DNA from: Azospirillum canadense
GTDB lineage: Bacteria; Pseudomonadota; Alphaproteobacteria; Azospirillales; Azospirillaceae
Length of the DNA stretch: 64,000 bases
Direction: 5' to 3'
NCBI RefSeq assembly: GCF_025961225.1
Contig: NZ_JAOQNG010000002.1
Coordinates: forward strand, 248,001-312,000
In this document: in pieces, positions 27,200-35,635 of the stretch
How positions within the stretch are numbered: the first letter of the stretch is position 1
Layout: each line of letters begins with the position of its first letter
Notes under the pieces: generated by a model
What the model was told of the DNA's origin: nothing
The model's database searches: none
Seen by the model: the letters and a program-made list of their open reading frames with translations, nothing else
Translations under genes and position numbers: made by a program

Positions 27200-28543
27200 T
27201 TGGCGTTGTCTGACTGGAATTCCGCCGTTTCCGGCGATGATCCGCGGTACGGCACCGCAACGGCCAGCGGAATCGACCGCCGCGCATCGTCCCGCAGCCG
27301 CGATGATCTGGCCATGGCGTGGGGGCAGGTCGTCCTCGCGGCGAGCCTTGCCTACCTGATCCTTCAGCACAGCCCGTTGAGCGGCGACGGGGGCGAGTTC
27401 GCAACGGAAAGCTCCGGCAACGGCACCCGCCAGCTGGTGTGGATGGCCCTGTTCGCCGCCTCGGTTCCGTTGGCGTGGCTGGCGCGCGAGCGGCTGCGGT
27501 CGGCGCTGCTGCGGCTCTGGCCGTTGTGGCTGGCGCTCGCCTGGTGCTGGACGAGCGTGGCGTGGTCGGCGGCACCGTCCGTCAGCGTCAAGCGGCTGGT
27601 GCTGGCGACGATCATCGTGCTCGTCTGCGTGATCGCGGTGAGCGCGGTCGGCCGGCTGAGCGTCGTCTGGAGGACCATCGCGCTGACGCTTGCGGGGATC
27701 GTCGCGATCGACATCGCCGTCGCGCTGCTCGTGCCCTCCCTGGGGCGGGCGCCGGACGGCAGTTTCGTCGGCATGCACACCACCAAGAACACCGCGGGTG
27801 CCTTCGCGTCCATCACGATCCTGATCTGGTCCTGCTGGATGATGACGGCCGCAGGGGCGCGATGGTGGCGGGCGTCGATCATCGTCTGCCTGTGCGCCCT
27901 GGTCTTCCTGGCCGCGACCGGCAGCAAGACGTCGCTGGGGGCCGTGGGGCTGAGCGGAGCCATCGCCTTTTTCCTCGGCTATTCCCTGCGGGCCGGTCCG
28001 CTGTTCGGCGCGCTCGCCGCCAACCTGATGCTGGCCGGCGGTGCGGTCGTGGCGCTTGTCGTCGCGCTGCTCTCTCCCCGGAGGGTGCTGCTCGCGCTGT
28101 TCGGAGACGCGACGCTGACCGGGCGGACCGAACTCTGGGCGTTCCTGTGGCAGTTCATCGACCGCCGGTTCTTCACCGGGATCGGCTATCAGGCGCTGTG
28201 GATGACCGGTTCCATCGGGCTGCTGGAGCGCTGGCAGCCGACCTTCCTGAATTGGGCGATCCAACAGGCGCACAACGGCTATCTGGACGTGCTGCTGACC
28301 GTCGGCGCCGTCGGGCTGGCGCTGGGCATCCTCGTGCTGCTGTCGGCGCTTTTCATGAGCCTGGCGATGGAGCGCCGAAGCGACGCCCACGGCTACGGCA
28401 TCCTTGGGGCCGCCCTCGTCATCTTCGCGATGTTCCACAACATGACGGAAAGCTCGCTGCTGCGGCCGGACCACATGGTCTGGGGCATGACGGTTCTGGC
28501 GCTGGCCTGCGCCGCGCTGCCGCGCTACGACGCGTCCCGGTAG
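27200..28543 (+). CDS. Wzy/ExoQ-like polysaccharide polymerase (O-antigen ligase family)
   Basis: Polytopic inner-membrane protein (447 residues, about 10-12 membrane segments) of the O-antigen ligase/polymerase superfamily. The family blocks are present: MHTTKNTAGAFASITILIW, ATGSKTSLGAVGLSGAIAFF, TGRTELWAFLWQFIDRR, TGIGYQALW and QQAHNGYLDVLLTVGAVGLAL. It resembles ExoQ of succinoglycan loci, suggesting polymerisation of repeat units in the periplasm rather than ligation to lipid A. The likely start is TTG 27200 with CAGGGAG 8-9 bases upstream; ATG 27314 is an alternative that would remove a soluble leader. Its last 19 bases overlap the convergent gene at 28525. Confidence 0.9.
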   Translation: MALSDWNSAVSGDDPRYGTATASGIDRRASSRSRDDLAMAWGQVVLAASLAYLILQHSPLSGDGGEFATESSGNGTRQLVWMALFAASVPLAWLARERLRSALLRLWPLWLALAWCWTSVAWSAAPSVSVKRLVLATIIVLVCVIAVSAVGRLSVVWRTIALTLAGIVAIDIAVALLVPSLGRAPDGSFVGMHTTKNTAGAFASITILIWSCWMMTAAGARWWRASIIVCLCALVFLAATGSKTSLGAVGLSGAIAFFLGYSLRAGPLFGALAANLMLAGGAVVALVVALLSPRRVLLALFGDATLTGRTELWAFLWQFIDRRFFTGIGYQALWMTGSIGLLERWQPTFLNWAIQQAHNGYLDVLLTVGAVGLALGILVLLSALFMSLAMERRSDAHGYGILGAALVIFAMFHNMTESSLLRPDHMVWGMTVLALACAALPRYDASR

Positions 28544-29745
28544 GCCGCGCGCGCCACTTCCACCTTGGCGGGCCAGCTCAGGTTTGACGCAACGGCGATG
28601 GCCCCCTGGCGCAGCCGATTGAGCCGCGCGCGATCGCGGTCGAGCGATGCGACCGCATCGGCCATGGCGGACACCGTCGCTTCGGGGTCGGTGACCGGAA
28701 CGCGAATGCCGCAATCGTCGCTCACCAGCGTCGCGGCGCCGTGCATGTCCAGGCAGACGACCGCACAGCCCCGGCCGACCGCTTCGAACAGCTGCATGCC
28801 CAGCGATTCACGCAGACTCGTGAACAGCATGACGTCGTGGTCGTCGTAGCTGGCGCGCACCTCGTCCCATGGCAGGCGCCCTTTGTAAACGACTGTCCGC
28901 TCCAGGTCGCGCCGGCGGATCTCCGCTTCCAGCCATGACCGGTCGGGGCCGTCGCCGATCACCGTCAGGGTGGCGTCGATCCGGTCCCGCAGATTTTGCA
29001 TCACGTCGAGGGCAAGCCCCATGCCCTTCCGCTTGATGAGGGAGCCGACCCAGATGAGCTTGAGTGGGCCGTTCCCTTGAACCGGCAGATCCTCATGGGT
29101 GCGCAGCCAGCCGTCCGGCACGGCGCTGTCCCACAGGAAGCGGACCTTGCTCGCCCCCATCGAGGTCACCAGCGCCTCGGTCTCACGGTTGGTCACGAAC
29201 ACCGTACGGGCGTTCGAAATCGTCCGACCGGCGCCGAACGCGATCGCGGACATATGGTGGACGATGAAGGAGCGCAGTTTCTCGTTGCGCCATTGCGGCC
29301 CGAAATAGCGTCGGAACCCGTCCGGGGCCGTTTGCCCCCCGCCGACCGGACCATAGAAGAAAGGCTTGCCCAGCTGCCACAGTTTGGACCCCAGCTGCAG
29401 GCTCCCCCAGCTGACATGGTGGACGGCGTCGAAGTCGATGTCGCGGTCAAGGCTCCGCGCAACGGACAGGATACGGCTCTGCCAGTCCAGATAGACGGGA
29501 TAGCAGGTGCCGAAGACGCTCCGGGACAAGCGGTCGGGAACCTTGAGCTTCGGCACGTAGACCGGCCGGAAGTTCGGAATGGGATTGCGCGCCAAGTAAT
29601 CGTCGATGACCGCCTGATTTCCGGCCTGCGTGATCACCCACACCTCTTCCCCGAGCTTCGCGAGATGCGTGCTCCAGTTCCAGCCGATGCCGGCCTCCGA
29701 TCCCCGTCCGGGGGCGCAGTCATATGCGGACACCAGGATTTTCAT
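28525..29745 (-). CDS. Glycosyltransferase family 4
   Basis: A 406-residue GT-B transferase. It begins MKILVSAYDCAPGRGSEAGIGWNW, the acceptor-domain opening common to a GT4 subgroup of EPS and capsule clusters, with PFFYGPVGGGQTAP later. The donor domain has LIWVGSLIKRKGMGLALDVM, LTVIGDGPDRSWLEAEI, VYKGRLPWDEV, and FTSLRESLGMQLFEAVGRGCAVVCLD with the full E-x7-E signature. It is the only minus-strand gene in this part of the locus and its 3' end overlaps the polymerase gene tail to tail by 19 bases. Donor and acceptor are unknown. Confidence 0.92.
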   Translation of the reverse strand: MKILVSAYDCAPGRGSEAGIGWNWSTHLAKLGEEVWVITQAGNQAVIDDYLARNPIPNFRPVYVPKLKVPDRLSRSVFGTCYPVYLDWQSRILSVARSLDRDIDFDAVHHVSWGSLQLGSKLWQLGKPFFYGPVGGGQTAPDGFRRYFGPQWRNEKLRSFIVHHMSAIAFGAGRTISNARTVFVTNRETEALVTSMGASKVRFLWDSAVPDGWLRTHEDLPVQGNGPLKLIWVGSLIKRKGMGLALDVMQNLRDRIDATLTVIGDGPDRSWLEAEIRRRDLERTVVYKGRLPWDEVRASYDDHDVMLFTSLRESLGMQLFEAVGRGCAVVCLDMHGAATLVSDDCGIRVPVTDPEATVSAMADAVASLDRDRARLNRLRQGAIAVASNLSWPAKVEVARAAYRDAS

Positions 29746-30476
29746 GGCAGGACACGGTGTTCGTTGAGCGGATGAACCTGAAGAGAGTCAATATATGAAA
29801 GGCGCCATCGCCGCCGGAACGACGTATCTGATTGAACAGCCTTCGCTTCCGTGCAAAACATGTTGCGCTTTTCCTGACAAGGTGTTGTTGATATTCGGCG
29901 CAATCGTCGGCGGTATTTTCGAGTTGCAGGAAACAGCATCTTTTCGATCTGCGCAACACGTCATTCGATGGACTTGCCGAAAGCCGTCAATCCTTCAAAA
30001 TAATTAGGCAATAATGATGTCGACGGCCCCTTTCCGTATTTATGCCCACCCCAAGCATATGAAAGGGCACGGCGGGCCTCGTTCAATGTCATCGGCCATA
30101 GCCTTGCGGAGCACGCGGGCGCGGAACGCCGCGTCAGGTTGATGATGCCGTACCGCAGGACTCCAGTCTTTGGTCCGCATCGTCATCGCGACGCCGAAAG
30201 CGGGAGAGGCAAGTCTCCGTCAGGACTGCAGTCCGAAATTCAACCGCGGCACATAGGAATATCAGCATCAGCGAGACGGGCCAGCGCCGGCCGAGGCGCG
30301 GGAGTGCCGCCGTATCTTTCGGAGCGTCCGGCAAGGACGAGGTCATGCGGGTGAAGCTGAAGGGTTAGCCTCAACATGGAGGGCACCATCAATTCGAACT
30401 TGCCTCGGATCCGCACCAACTATCCAATAGTGCGCACCTAAGGATCCTGCAGTCAGAGAAACCTTGGAGAATGCGA
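29746..30476. other. Intergenic region before the small-peptide operon
   Basis: About 730 bases with lower G+C than the coding DNA, between divergent genes. It should carry promoters for the 28525 glycosyltransferase (leftward) and the 30477 operon (rightward). A perfect 12-bp palindrome ggactgcagtcc stands near 30223-30234. Small frames such as 29795-30007 (70 codons, weak ribosome site) are possible but unsupported. No known regulator site is recognised. Confidence 0.4.
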
Positions 30477-30746
30477 ATGGAAACGCGCAAAACCGACGTG
30501 AACCACGATGCCACGCCCCCCGCCGGCGATGACTTGGAACGGCGGAAATTTCTGGCGACATGCGGAAAATTTGCCGTGGTGACATCGCCCGCCGTTACGA
30601 CGCTTCTGTCCACGTCGCTGACATCGAACGCCATCGCCAAATCCCATGGCGGACGAGGAGCGAAGGGCAACAATGGCTATGGCAACGGTGGCGGCGACGG
30701 AATTCCGGGACATTCCGGAAAACACCATTACGACAACGATCGCTGA
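30477..30746 (+). CDS. Small protein with twin-arginine leader and Gly-rich tail; candidate precursor peptide
   Basis: An 89-residue protein. Residues 20-54 look like a Tat signal or a conserved leader: ERRKFLATCGKFAVVTSPAV followed by a hydrophobic/Ser-Thr run and SNAIA. The tail (55-89) is unlike a folded protein: 12 glycines in 33 residues, Asn/His/Asp-rich (GAKGNNGYGNGGGDG), with Ser56 and Ser80 as possible phosphate acceptors and a single Cys at 29. GGAGA at 30466-30470 is 6 bases before ATG 30477 (ATG 30471 is too close). It is followed by a PqqD/HprK-like fusion gene and a nucleotidyltransferase gene, an arrangement expected of a modified-peptide (RiPP-like) system. An alternative is a small Tat-exported protein. 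Function is inferred. Confidence 0.75.
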   Translation: METRKTDVNHDATPPAGDDLERRKFLATCGKFAVVTSPAVTTLLSTSLTSNAIAKSHGGRGAKGNNGYGNGGGDGIPGHSGKHHYDNDR

Positions 30747-30793
30747 ATCCGCGGCAGGCAACCATTCAGCGCGGCGAACGGGCGACGAACGGA

Positions 30794-31894
30794 ATGCCAG
30801 CGGTGCACCATGAGCGATACCGCCCGGTGACAGGCACGTCCTTCGCCGTCATCGGTCGGCGCGCCGTGCTTTTCCATGAAGCGCGGCAGCTGCTGTTCGA
30901 ATTGAACGACAGGGCAGCGTTTGCGTGGTGCCGGATTGCTGACGGAGCCACGGTCAACTCTGTCGTCGCCGCCATCATCGACCGTGGACTCCCCTTTCCG
31001 ACCGCGCGACGCCAGGTCGAAGAGGACTTGTCCGGGTGGATCGACCAGGGATTGCTTGTTGCCGCCACAGACGTTCGGCAGCAGCGGGTGCTGGTCGGCA
31101 ACCGCTGCGTCGAGATTTGCTACGGCACCGACACGCTGGCCGACATCGCGGAACCGGAGTTCCGGAACTTGGACGCGGCGAACCGCGCCCCGGACCGGCG
31201 GTTCGACGTGGTTGAACAGTCAGGAGGCTTTCTTCTGCAAGCCGACGGAGAGGACGCCGTTACCGGCCATCGCGACGAGTTGGTCCCGGCACTCAGGGCC
31301 GCGCTGATGGTGGATGCGTTGCGCTCCGCGCGCTATGAGGTCGCGCTGCATGCGGCCTGCATGATCTCCGGCCCGAACGCCGTGCTGATCAGCGGCAGCC
31401 CGGGGACGGGGAAGTCCACCCTCGCCGTTGCCCTCGCGCACGCGGGTTTCGGCTATGGCGGCGACGATGTTGCGCTCCTCCACGCCGACGGACGCGTGAC
31501 GGGACTTCCCTTCGCGCCGGCTCTCAAACGTGGATCGTGGCCCCTTTTGGCGCCGTACTGGCCCGAAATCGGCGACGCACCGGTCCACGTCCGGCCGCAC
31601 GACCGGCAGGACGTGCGCTATCTCCCGAACATCCCCATCACCGAGCCGGGGCCGCGTGAGGTGCGCTTGTTCGTAAGCCTCCACCGGCAGGAAAGTCCCT
31701 CGCCCACCTTGGAACCGCTGGACCCGATCGACACGCTGCGCGAACTCATCGGCGGCGCGTTCTCGCAGGACGAACGCCTGAGCACGGGCGCGTTCCGAGC
31801 GATCCACAGAGCGCTCGCGTCGGCGGAATGCGTCCGCCTGACCTATTCCGATCTGGACGCCGCCGTGGACGTGCTCCGCGGGGCGTGCCGATGA
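30794..31894 (+). CDS. PqqD-like domain fused to HPr-kinase-like domain
   Basis: A 366-residue protein. Residues 8-90 match the PqqD/RRE pattern: FAVIGRRAVLFHEARQLLFELNDRAAF, a short helix ADGATVNSVVAAII, then EEDLSGWIDQGLL; such domains bind peptide leaders. Residues about 165-360 match the HprK C-terminal kinase: ALHAACMISGPNAVLISG, P-loop GSPGTGKST (201-209), and GYGGDDVALL as the acidic second motif. NCBI family names for such genes are HprK-related kinase A and the HPr-rel-A PqqD chaperone; I recall these as usually separate genes. Phosphorylation of a peptide Ser is a reasonable model, as for paeninodin-type kinases. The start at 30794 has only a weak ribosome site. Its TGA overlaps the next ATG. 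Confidence 0.85.
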   Translation: MPAVHHERYRPVTGTSFAVIGRRAVLFHEARQLLFELNDRAAFAWCRIADGATVNSVVAAIIDRGLPFPTARRQVEEDLSGWIDQGLLVAATDVRQQRVLVGNRCVEICYGTDTLADIAEPEFRNLDAANRAPDRRFDVVEQSGGFLLQADGEDAVTGHRDELVPALRAALMVDALRSARYEVALHAACMISGPNAVLISGSPGTGKSTLAVALAHAGFGYGGDDVALLHADGRVTGLPFAPALKRGSWPLLAPYWPEIGDAPVHVRPHDRQDVRYLPNIPITEPGPREVRLFVSLHRQESPSPTLEPLDPIDTLRELIGGAFSQDERLSTGAFRAIHRALASAECVRLTYSDLDAAVDVLRGACR

Positions 31895-32877
31895 TGGCCC
31901 AATCGCCGTTCGAAGCGCTGGTCGCATGCCTTCAGGGGCGAGCGCCCGCCGAAGCGGACTGGCTCGGCATCGTCGAGGCCGCCAACCATTATCTTGTGAC
32001 GCCGGCGCTGTTCCACTCCCTGCCACGGTGGGAGGGTGCGCCCGTGCCCAGGGATGTTCTGGACTATCTCGGCTTCATTCATGGCCGGAACCGCGAACGG
32101 AACATGCGGCTGCGCGCGCAGGCCGCCGAAGCCATCGAAGCGCTGAACCGTTGCGGCGTTCGCCCACTCCTCCTCAAGGGTGCCTGTGTCCTCCTGACCG
32201 CGCCCGACGACACCATGGGCGCGCGCGTTCTGACCGACCTGGACATCGCCGTGCCGCGGGAGCGGATGCCGGTTGCCTCGGCGTGCCTCGCGCGCCTAGG
32301 GTATGAGGCGCTTCCCGACGCTGTGGGCGAGCACGCCCTGGCGGCGTTCGCACGGCCCTGCGACGCCGGGGCGATCGACCTGCACTTCCGGCCGCCGGGT
32401 CCGGAAGCCTTTCATCATCCCGAACGATTGGCCGAAAGCGCCACCGCGATCTGCGTCGGGAACGGACTGGCCATGTTGCCCTCGCCCACCTTCCGGGCGC
32501 TTCATCTGGTCGTGCACGACATGCTGCACGACCAGCAGACCGTGACGGGGGCCATCGACCTTCGTCACCTTTGCGACCTTGACGCGCTGGCCAGGATGCC
32601 GGACGGCATCGACTGGAAGGAGTTGGCCGCACTCATGCCCGAAGTGGCGGGGCGAACGGCGCTGCAAACCCAGCTGCTGGCTTTGCGCCGGCTTTTCGGG
32701 ACGACCACGCCGCTCACCCCATGGTGCCGCATCCGTCCCTTCCTCCAACACTGGAGACGGATGCAGCAGGCCTGCCACCCGGCGCGAATCGAGATGATGC
32801 GCACGGCCTATCGAACCCTCTACAAACGGCCAAGATCCCTTCTCCGGACCGTCGTCCCGGGGCGCATCGAGGGCTGA
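31891..32877 (+). CDS. Nucleotidyltransferase-family protein (NTP_transf_5 type)
   Basis: A 328-residue protein of the uncharacterised nucleotidyltransferase family found near lasso-peptide, exosortase and EPS genes. The core is RPLLLKGACVLLTAP (91-105) followed by GARVLTDLDIAVPRE, where Asp116 and Asp118 are the likely metal ligands (DxD), and later AIDLHFRPPG and LHLVVHDMLHDQQ with conserved histidines. ATG 31891 overlaps the kinase stop (ATGA), showing coupling; a second ATG follows at 31894. It may nucleotidylate the small protein or a phosphorylated form of it, but no substrate is known. The IS element starts 28 bases after its stop. Confidence 0.86.
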   Translation: MMAQSPFEALVACLQGRAPAEADWLGIVEAANHYLVTPALFHSLPRWEGAPVPRDVLDYLGFIHGRNRERNMRLRAQAAEAIEALNRCGVRPLLLKGACVLLTAPDDTMGARVLTDLDIAVPRERMPVASACLARLGYEALPDAVGEHALAAFARPCDAGAIDLHFRPPGPEAFHHPERLAESATAICVGNGLAMLPSPTFRALHLVVHDMLHDQQTVTGAIDLRHLCDLDALARMPDGIDWKELAALMPEVAGRTALQTQLLALRRLFGTTTPLTPWCRIRPFLQHWRRMQQACHPARIEMMRTAYRTLYKRPRSLLRTVVPGRIEG

Positions 32878-32896
32878 TGCGGCCATCCCTGCTGGA

Positions 32897-34338
32897 AGCG
32901 GGCCGATCGCGTCCCACCGCGTGGTGTCTGAGGCGTGAGGCTGGCCCGCCGGAGCGCTCCCCCATAGCTGGCGCAGGCGGGCCGGCCGTTCGGGAGCGGC
33001 GGTCACCGTGTTCTTCGGCTAAGTTGAGGTTGCTTAACGACCATCAACCAAGACGGAGACCACGATGACCGAGGACAGGATCGCTCTTCAGGAGCTGATT
33101 GGGAAGAGCGCCGATGCCGACTTTCTGCGCGAGATGGTCGGCTTCGCCGCCCAGCGCCTGATGGAGCTGGAGGTGGAGAGCCTGTGCGGCGCCGGGTATG
33201 GCGAACGCAGCGAGGACCGCCAGACCAAGCGCAACGGCTACCGGGAGCGGACCTGGGAGACGCGCGCCGGGGCCATCGACCTGCGCATCCCCAAGCTGCG
33301 GCGCGGCTCCTACTTCCCGGCCTTCCTGGAGCCGCGCCGCACCGCGGAGAAGGCGCTAATCGCGGTGATTCAGGAGGCCTACGTGCAGGGCATCTCGACG
33401 CGCAACGTCGATGATCTGGTCAAGGCGATGGGCATGACCGGCATCTCCAAGAGCCAGGTCAGCCGCCTGTGCCAGGACATCGACGAGCGCGTGCAGGCGT
33501 TCCTGAACCGGCCGCTGGAAGGCGACTGGCCCTTTGTGTGGCTGGATGCGACCTACGTGAAAGTGCGCCAGGACGGCCGCATCGTCTCGCTCGCCGCCAT
33601 ACTGGCCATCGGCGTCAACAGCGATGGCCGGCGCGAGGTGCTGGGGCTCGGCCTCGGGCTGTCGGAAGCCGAGACCTTCTGGACCGATTTCCTGCGCACC
33701 CTCACCCGCCGGGGCCTACGCGGCGTAAAGCTGGTGATCGCCGATGCGCATCTCGGGCTGAAGGCCGCCGCTTCCAAGGTGCTGGGCGCCACACTTCAAC
33801 GCTGTCGTGTTCATTGCATGAGGAATCTCCTCGCCTGCGTCGGCAAGGCGCACCAGACGATGGTCGCGGCCACCATTCGCACCGCCTTTGCCCAGGAGAC
33901 CGCTGAGGCGGCGCATGAGCAGTGGCGCCGGGTGGCCGACAGCCTGCGGCCGCGCTTTTCCAAGCTGGCGGCGCTGATGGACGAGGCGGAGTTCGACGTG
34001 CTGGCCTACATGAAGTACCCCAAGGACCTGCGCACCAAATTGCACAGCACGAATCCTCTGGAGCGGCTGAATGGCGAGATCAAGCGGCGCACCAACGTCG
34101 TCGGCATCTTCCCTGGCGAAGGGGCGGTTGTGCGCCTCGTCGGCGCCTTGCTGCTGGAGCAGCATGATGAATGGGCGGTGGCCCGGCGCTACATGACCAT
34201 GGAAAGCCTGGCCGAGCTGTGCCACCCTCACACCCCTGATCCGCTGTCCATCGCAGCGGAGTAGACCGGCGGCCTCAACCCGCCGAAGAGCACAGAGGCC
34301 CCCTCAGACACCACGCCTCGGGGCACGATCAGCGGGCC
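32897..34338 (+). mobile_element. IS256-family insertion sequence with 8-bp target duplication
   Basis: The element proper is 32905-34330 (1426 bp). Terminal inverted repeats of 28 bp (32905-32932 and 34303-34330) agree at about 23 positions, including the block gcgtggtgtctgag and the terminal gatcg. The direct repeat agcgggcc flanks it at 32897-32904 and 34331-34338, the 8-bp duplication expected of IS256 transposition. Intact ends, intact transposase and identical duplications argue for a fairly recent insertion. It separates the peptide operon from the regulator at 34358 and interrupts neither. Confidence 0.95.
33065..34264 (+). CDS. IS256-family transposase
   Basis: Mutator-type transposase (399 residues) catalysing copy-out/paste-in movement of its element. 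The DDE triad is recognisable: Asp161 in WLDATYVKV, Asp227 in VIADAHLGLKAA, and Glu333 in STNPLERLNGEIKRR. The usual C/H block CRVHCMRNLL (247-256) is present, as is the N-terminal GYGERSEDRQTKRNGYRERT. The frame is full length with no stop or frameshift, so it is probably active. It sits inside the inverted repeats described for the element. Confidence 0.97.
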   Translation: MTEDRIALQELIGKSADADFLREMVGFAAQRLMELEVESLCGAGYGERSEDRQTKRNGYRERTWETRAGAIDLRIPKLRRGSYFPAFLEPRRTAEKALIAVIQEAYVQGISTRNVDDLVKAMGMTGISKSQVSRLCQDIDERVQAFLNRPLEGDWPFVWLDATYVKVRQDGRIVSLAAILAIGVNSDGRREVLGLGLGLSEAETFWTDFLRTLTRRGLRGVKLVIADAHLGLKAAASKVLGATLQRCRVHCMRNLLACVGKAHQTMVAATIRTAFAQETAEAAHEQWRRVADSLRPRFSKLAALMDEAEFDVLAYMKYPKDLRTKLHSTNPLERLNGEIKRRTNVVGIFPGEGAVVRLVGALLLEQHDEWAVARRYMTMESLAELCHPHTPDPLSIAAE

Positions 34339-34357
34339 CTGTTGGAAGTGGTCTGGG

Positions 34358-34771
34358 TCAGGCCAGCGTCCCCCCGGCGTGGACCGTCCGGATCGCCCAG
34401 GCGATGGTCTTCAAATCATGATCGTGCGTGATGATTCCCCGGACGTTGGCGCACACGGAGCCCAACCCGGCGGCGGACGCACGGCGTTCCGACAGGACGA
34501 GGATCGACAGGTCGGGACGCATGTCGAGAATGCCGGCGATCAGAGCCATCGCTCTCGGGTCGGCCTGCATGGCGCCCTCCATCCGCGCGATGACCACGTC
34601 GCACCCTTTGGCGGCATCGATATTGCCGGTGTCGTGCGGCAAGGGAATTACAAGAATATCCTCGGCCTCTGAAGCCAAGGCCCTGGTTAAACTTTCGCGA
34701 AACAAGGTTCTCTGGTCGATGAGAATGACCGAGATTCGGGGGTTTTCAAGGCCGCTCGTTTGTTGATCCAT
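34358..34771 (-). CDS. Stand-alone receiver-like protein lacking phosphoacceptor
   Basis: A 137-residue protein with the fold pattern of a response-regulator receiver: VILIDQRTLFRESLTRAL at the start, DLSILVLSERR near beta-4 and KTIAWAIRTVHAGGTL at the last helix, the same closing as in NarL/FixJ proteins. The phosphoacceptor site reads CDVVIARMEG, with Arg63 where Asp is expected, and the conserved Lys is missing (RGIITHDHD). There is no output domain; it ends where a LuxR helix-turn-helix would begin. It could be a truncated NarL-type regulator or an antagonist that pairs with the LuxR-type regulators at 6338 or 35636. The IS element lies 19 bases beyond its 3' end. Confidence 0.78.
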   Translation of the reverse strand: MDQQTSGLENPRISVILIDQRTLFRESLTRALASEAEDILVIPLPHDTGNIDAAKGCDVVIARMEGAMQADPRAMALIAGILDMRPDLSILVLSERRASAAGLGSVCANVRGIITHDHDLKTIAWAIRTVHAGGTLA

Positions 34772-35635
34772 AGCTGGCTGCCAGAGTGCCCGCCTGAACG
34801 GGGGATGGGTTGCGCATGGACATATTTTTTATGGCCGGCGCACCATCGCGATATTGCCAATTGGGATAAGCAGCGCGGCGAATCGCTCTTTCTCCTTTAT
34901 CAAATCGGCTGAATCGGCCATCCACCCTCTGGCTGTGTGGAGGGCGTGGTGCCCAGCCGGGCCTGCACCTGGAACGCTTGAAAACCAAGGGCAGGCGGAT
35001 GGCCGATGCCGTCCGCGGTGCGGTCGCGAGCGCCTGGTGCGCACCATTACCTTTGGTTATGGGGGTATGGCTTACGCGATTGTCTTTCAAAACGGAAACA
35101 CAGTTACAACAATGCATCATTTCCAAAATAGGTGGTAGAGATCTGATATTTACATGCAGCGATATGCGCTTGTTTGCTGTTGACGGATACGGAAACGTGC
35201 GGTGCTATATCTACCGTATAAAGTCGGCATGGCCAGGAACGATCACCAGCGTGTGAATGCTCAGCGTTTTTGGAGTGATAAAGTAAAACGAATCGATGCC
35301 TTCCCCTTAACCACCCATCGCGAGATCAGAGGCTATATATCCATTGGGAGTGCATTCAAAGAATCCGTTCAATTTAAGTGATGCGATTGTATTGCAAGCA
35401 CCCGAAAGAGTTGCTGGCGCGGAATTGTCATCGGAAGGGGTGAGCCGGGGGCGCCTTGTGACCGGAACAAGGCGTGGTGGAAGAAGAAAGCCCGTTTGGG
35501 GAACTGGGCGCGGATTGACTTTCTATGCCGCGCCGCCGCATGCGTGCTTGTCCTTGCTTCCAACCTCCCGGCGACGTTTGGGGGATCAACCGCGCACGAC
35601 ACATGAACGCGGGAAGCACGTATGGAGGACGGTTT
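34772..35635. other. Long AT-rich intergenic region between regulators
   Basis: About 860 bases between divergently transcribed regulator genes. From about 35080 to 35420 the G+C drops well below that of the neighbouring genes. Several short open frames occur (for example 34978-35256) but none has a recognisable product. The right end has the GGAGG ribosome site (35624-35628) of the next gene. A long, AT-rich region like this often holds several promoters and possibly a small RNA, but I cannot point to one. Confidence 0.4.

Noticed and set aside
29795..30007. 70-codon open frame with a hydrophobic stretch
   Set aside because: Weak ribosome site, no recognisable family and open frames on the opposite strand at the same place; not enough to call a gene.
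30477..32877. Lasso-peptide biosynthetic cluster
   Set aside because: The kinase and nucleotidyltransferase recall lasso clusters, but the transglutaminase-like protease and asparagine-synthetase-like cyclase are both missing nearby.
34358..34771. LuxR-type regulator truncated by the IS element
   Set aside because: The IS lies beyond the stop codon with 19 bases between; the insertion did not cut the gene. If the gene is truncated, it happened earlier.
34978..35256. 92-codon open frame in the long regulator intergenic region
   Set aside because: No good ribosome site, no family; its C-terminal half lies in AT-rich noncoding-like DNA.
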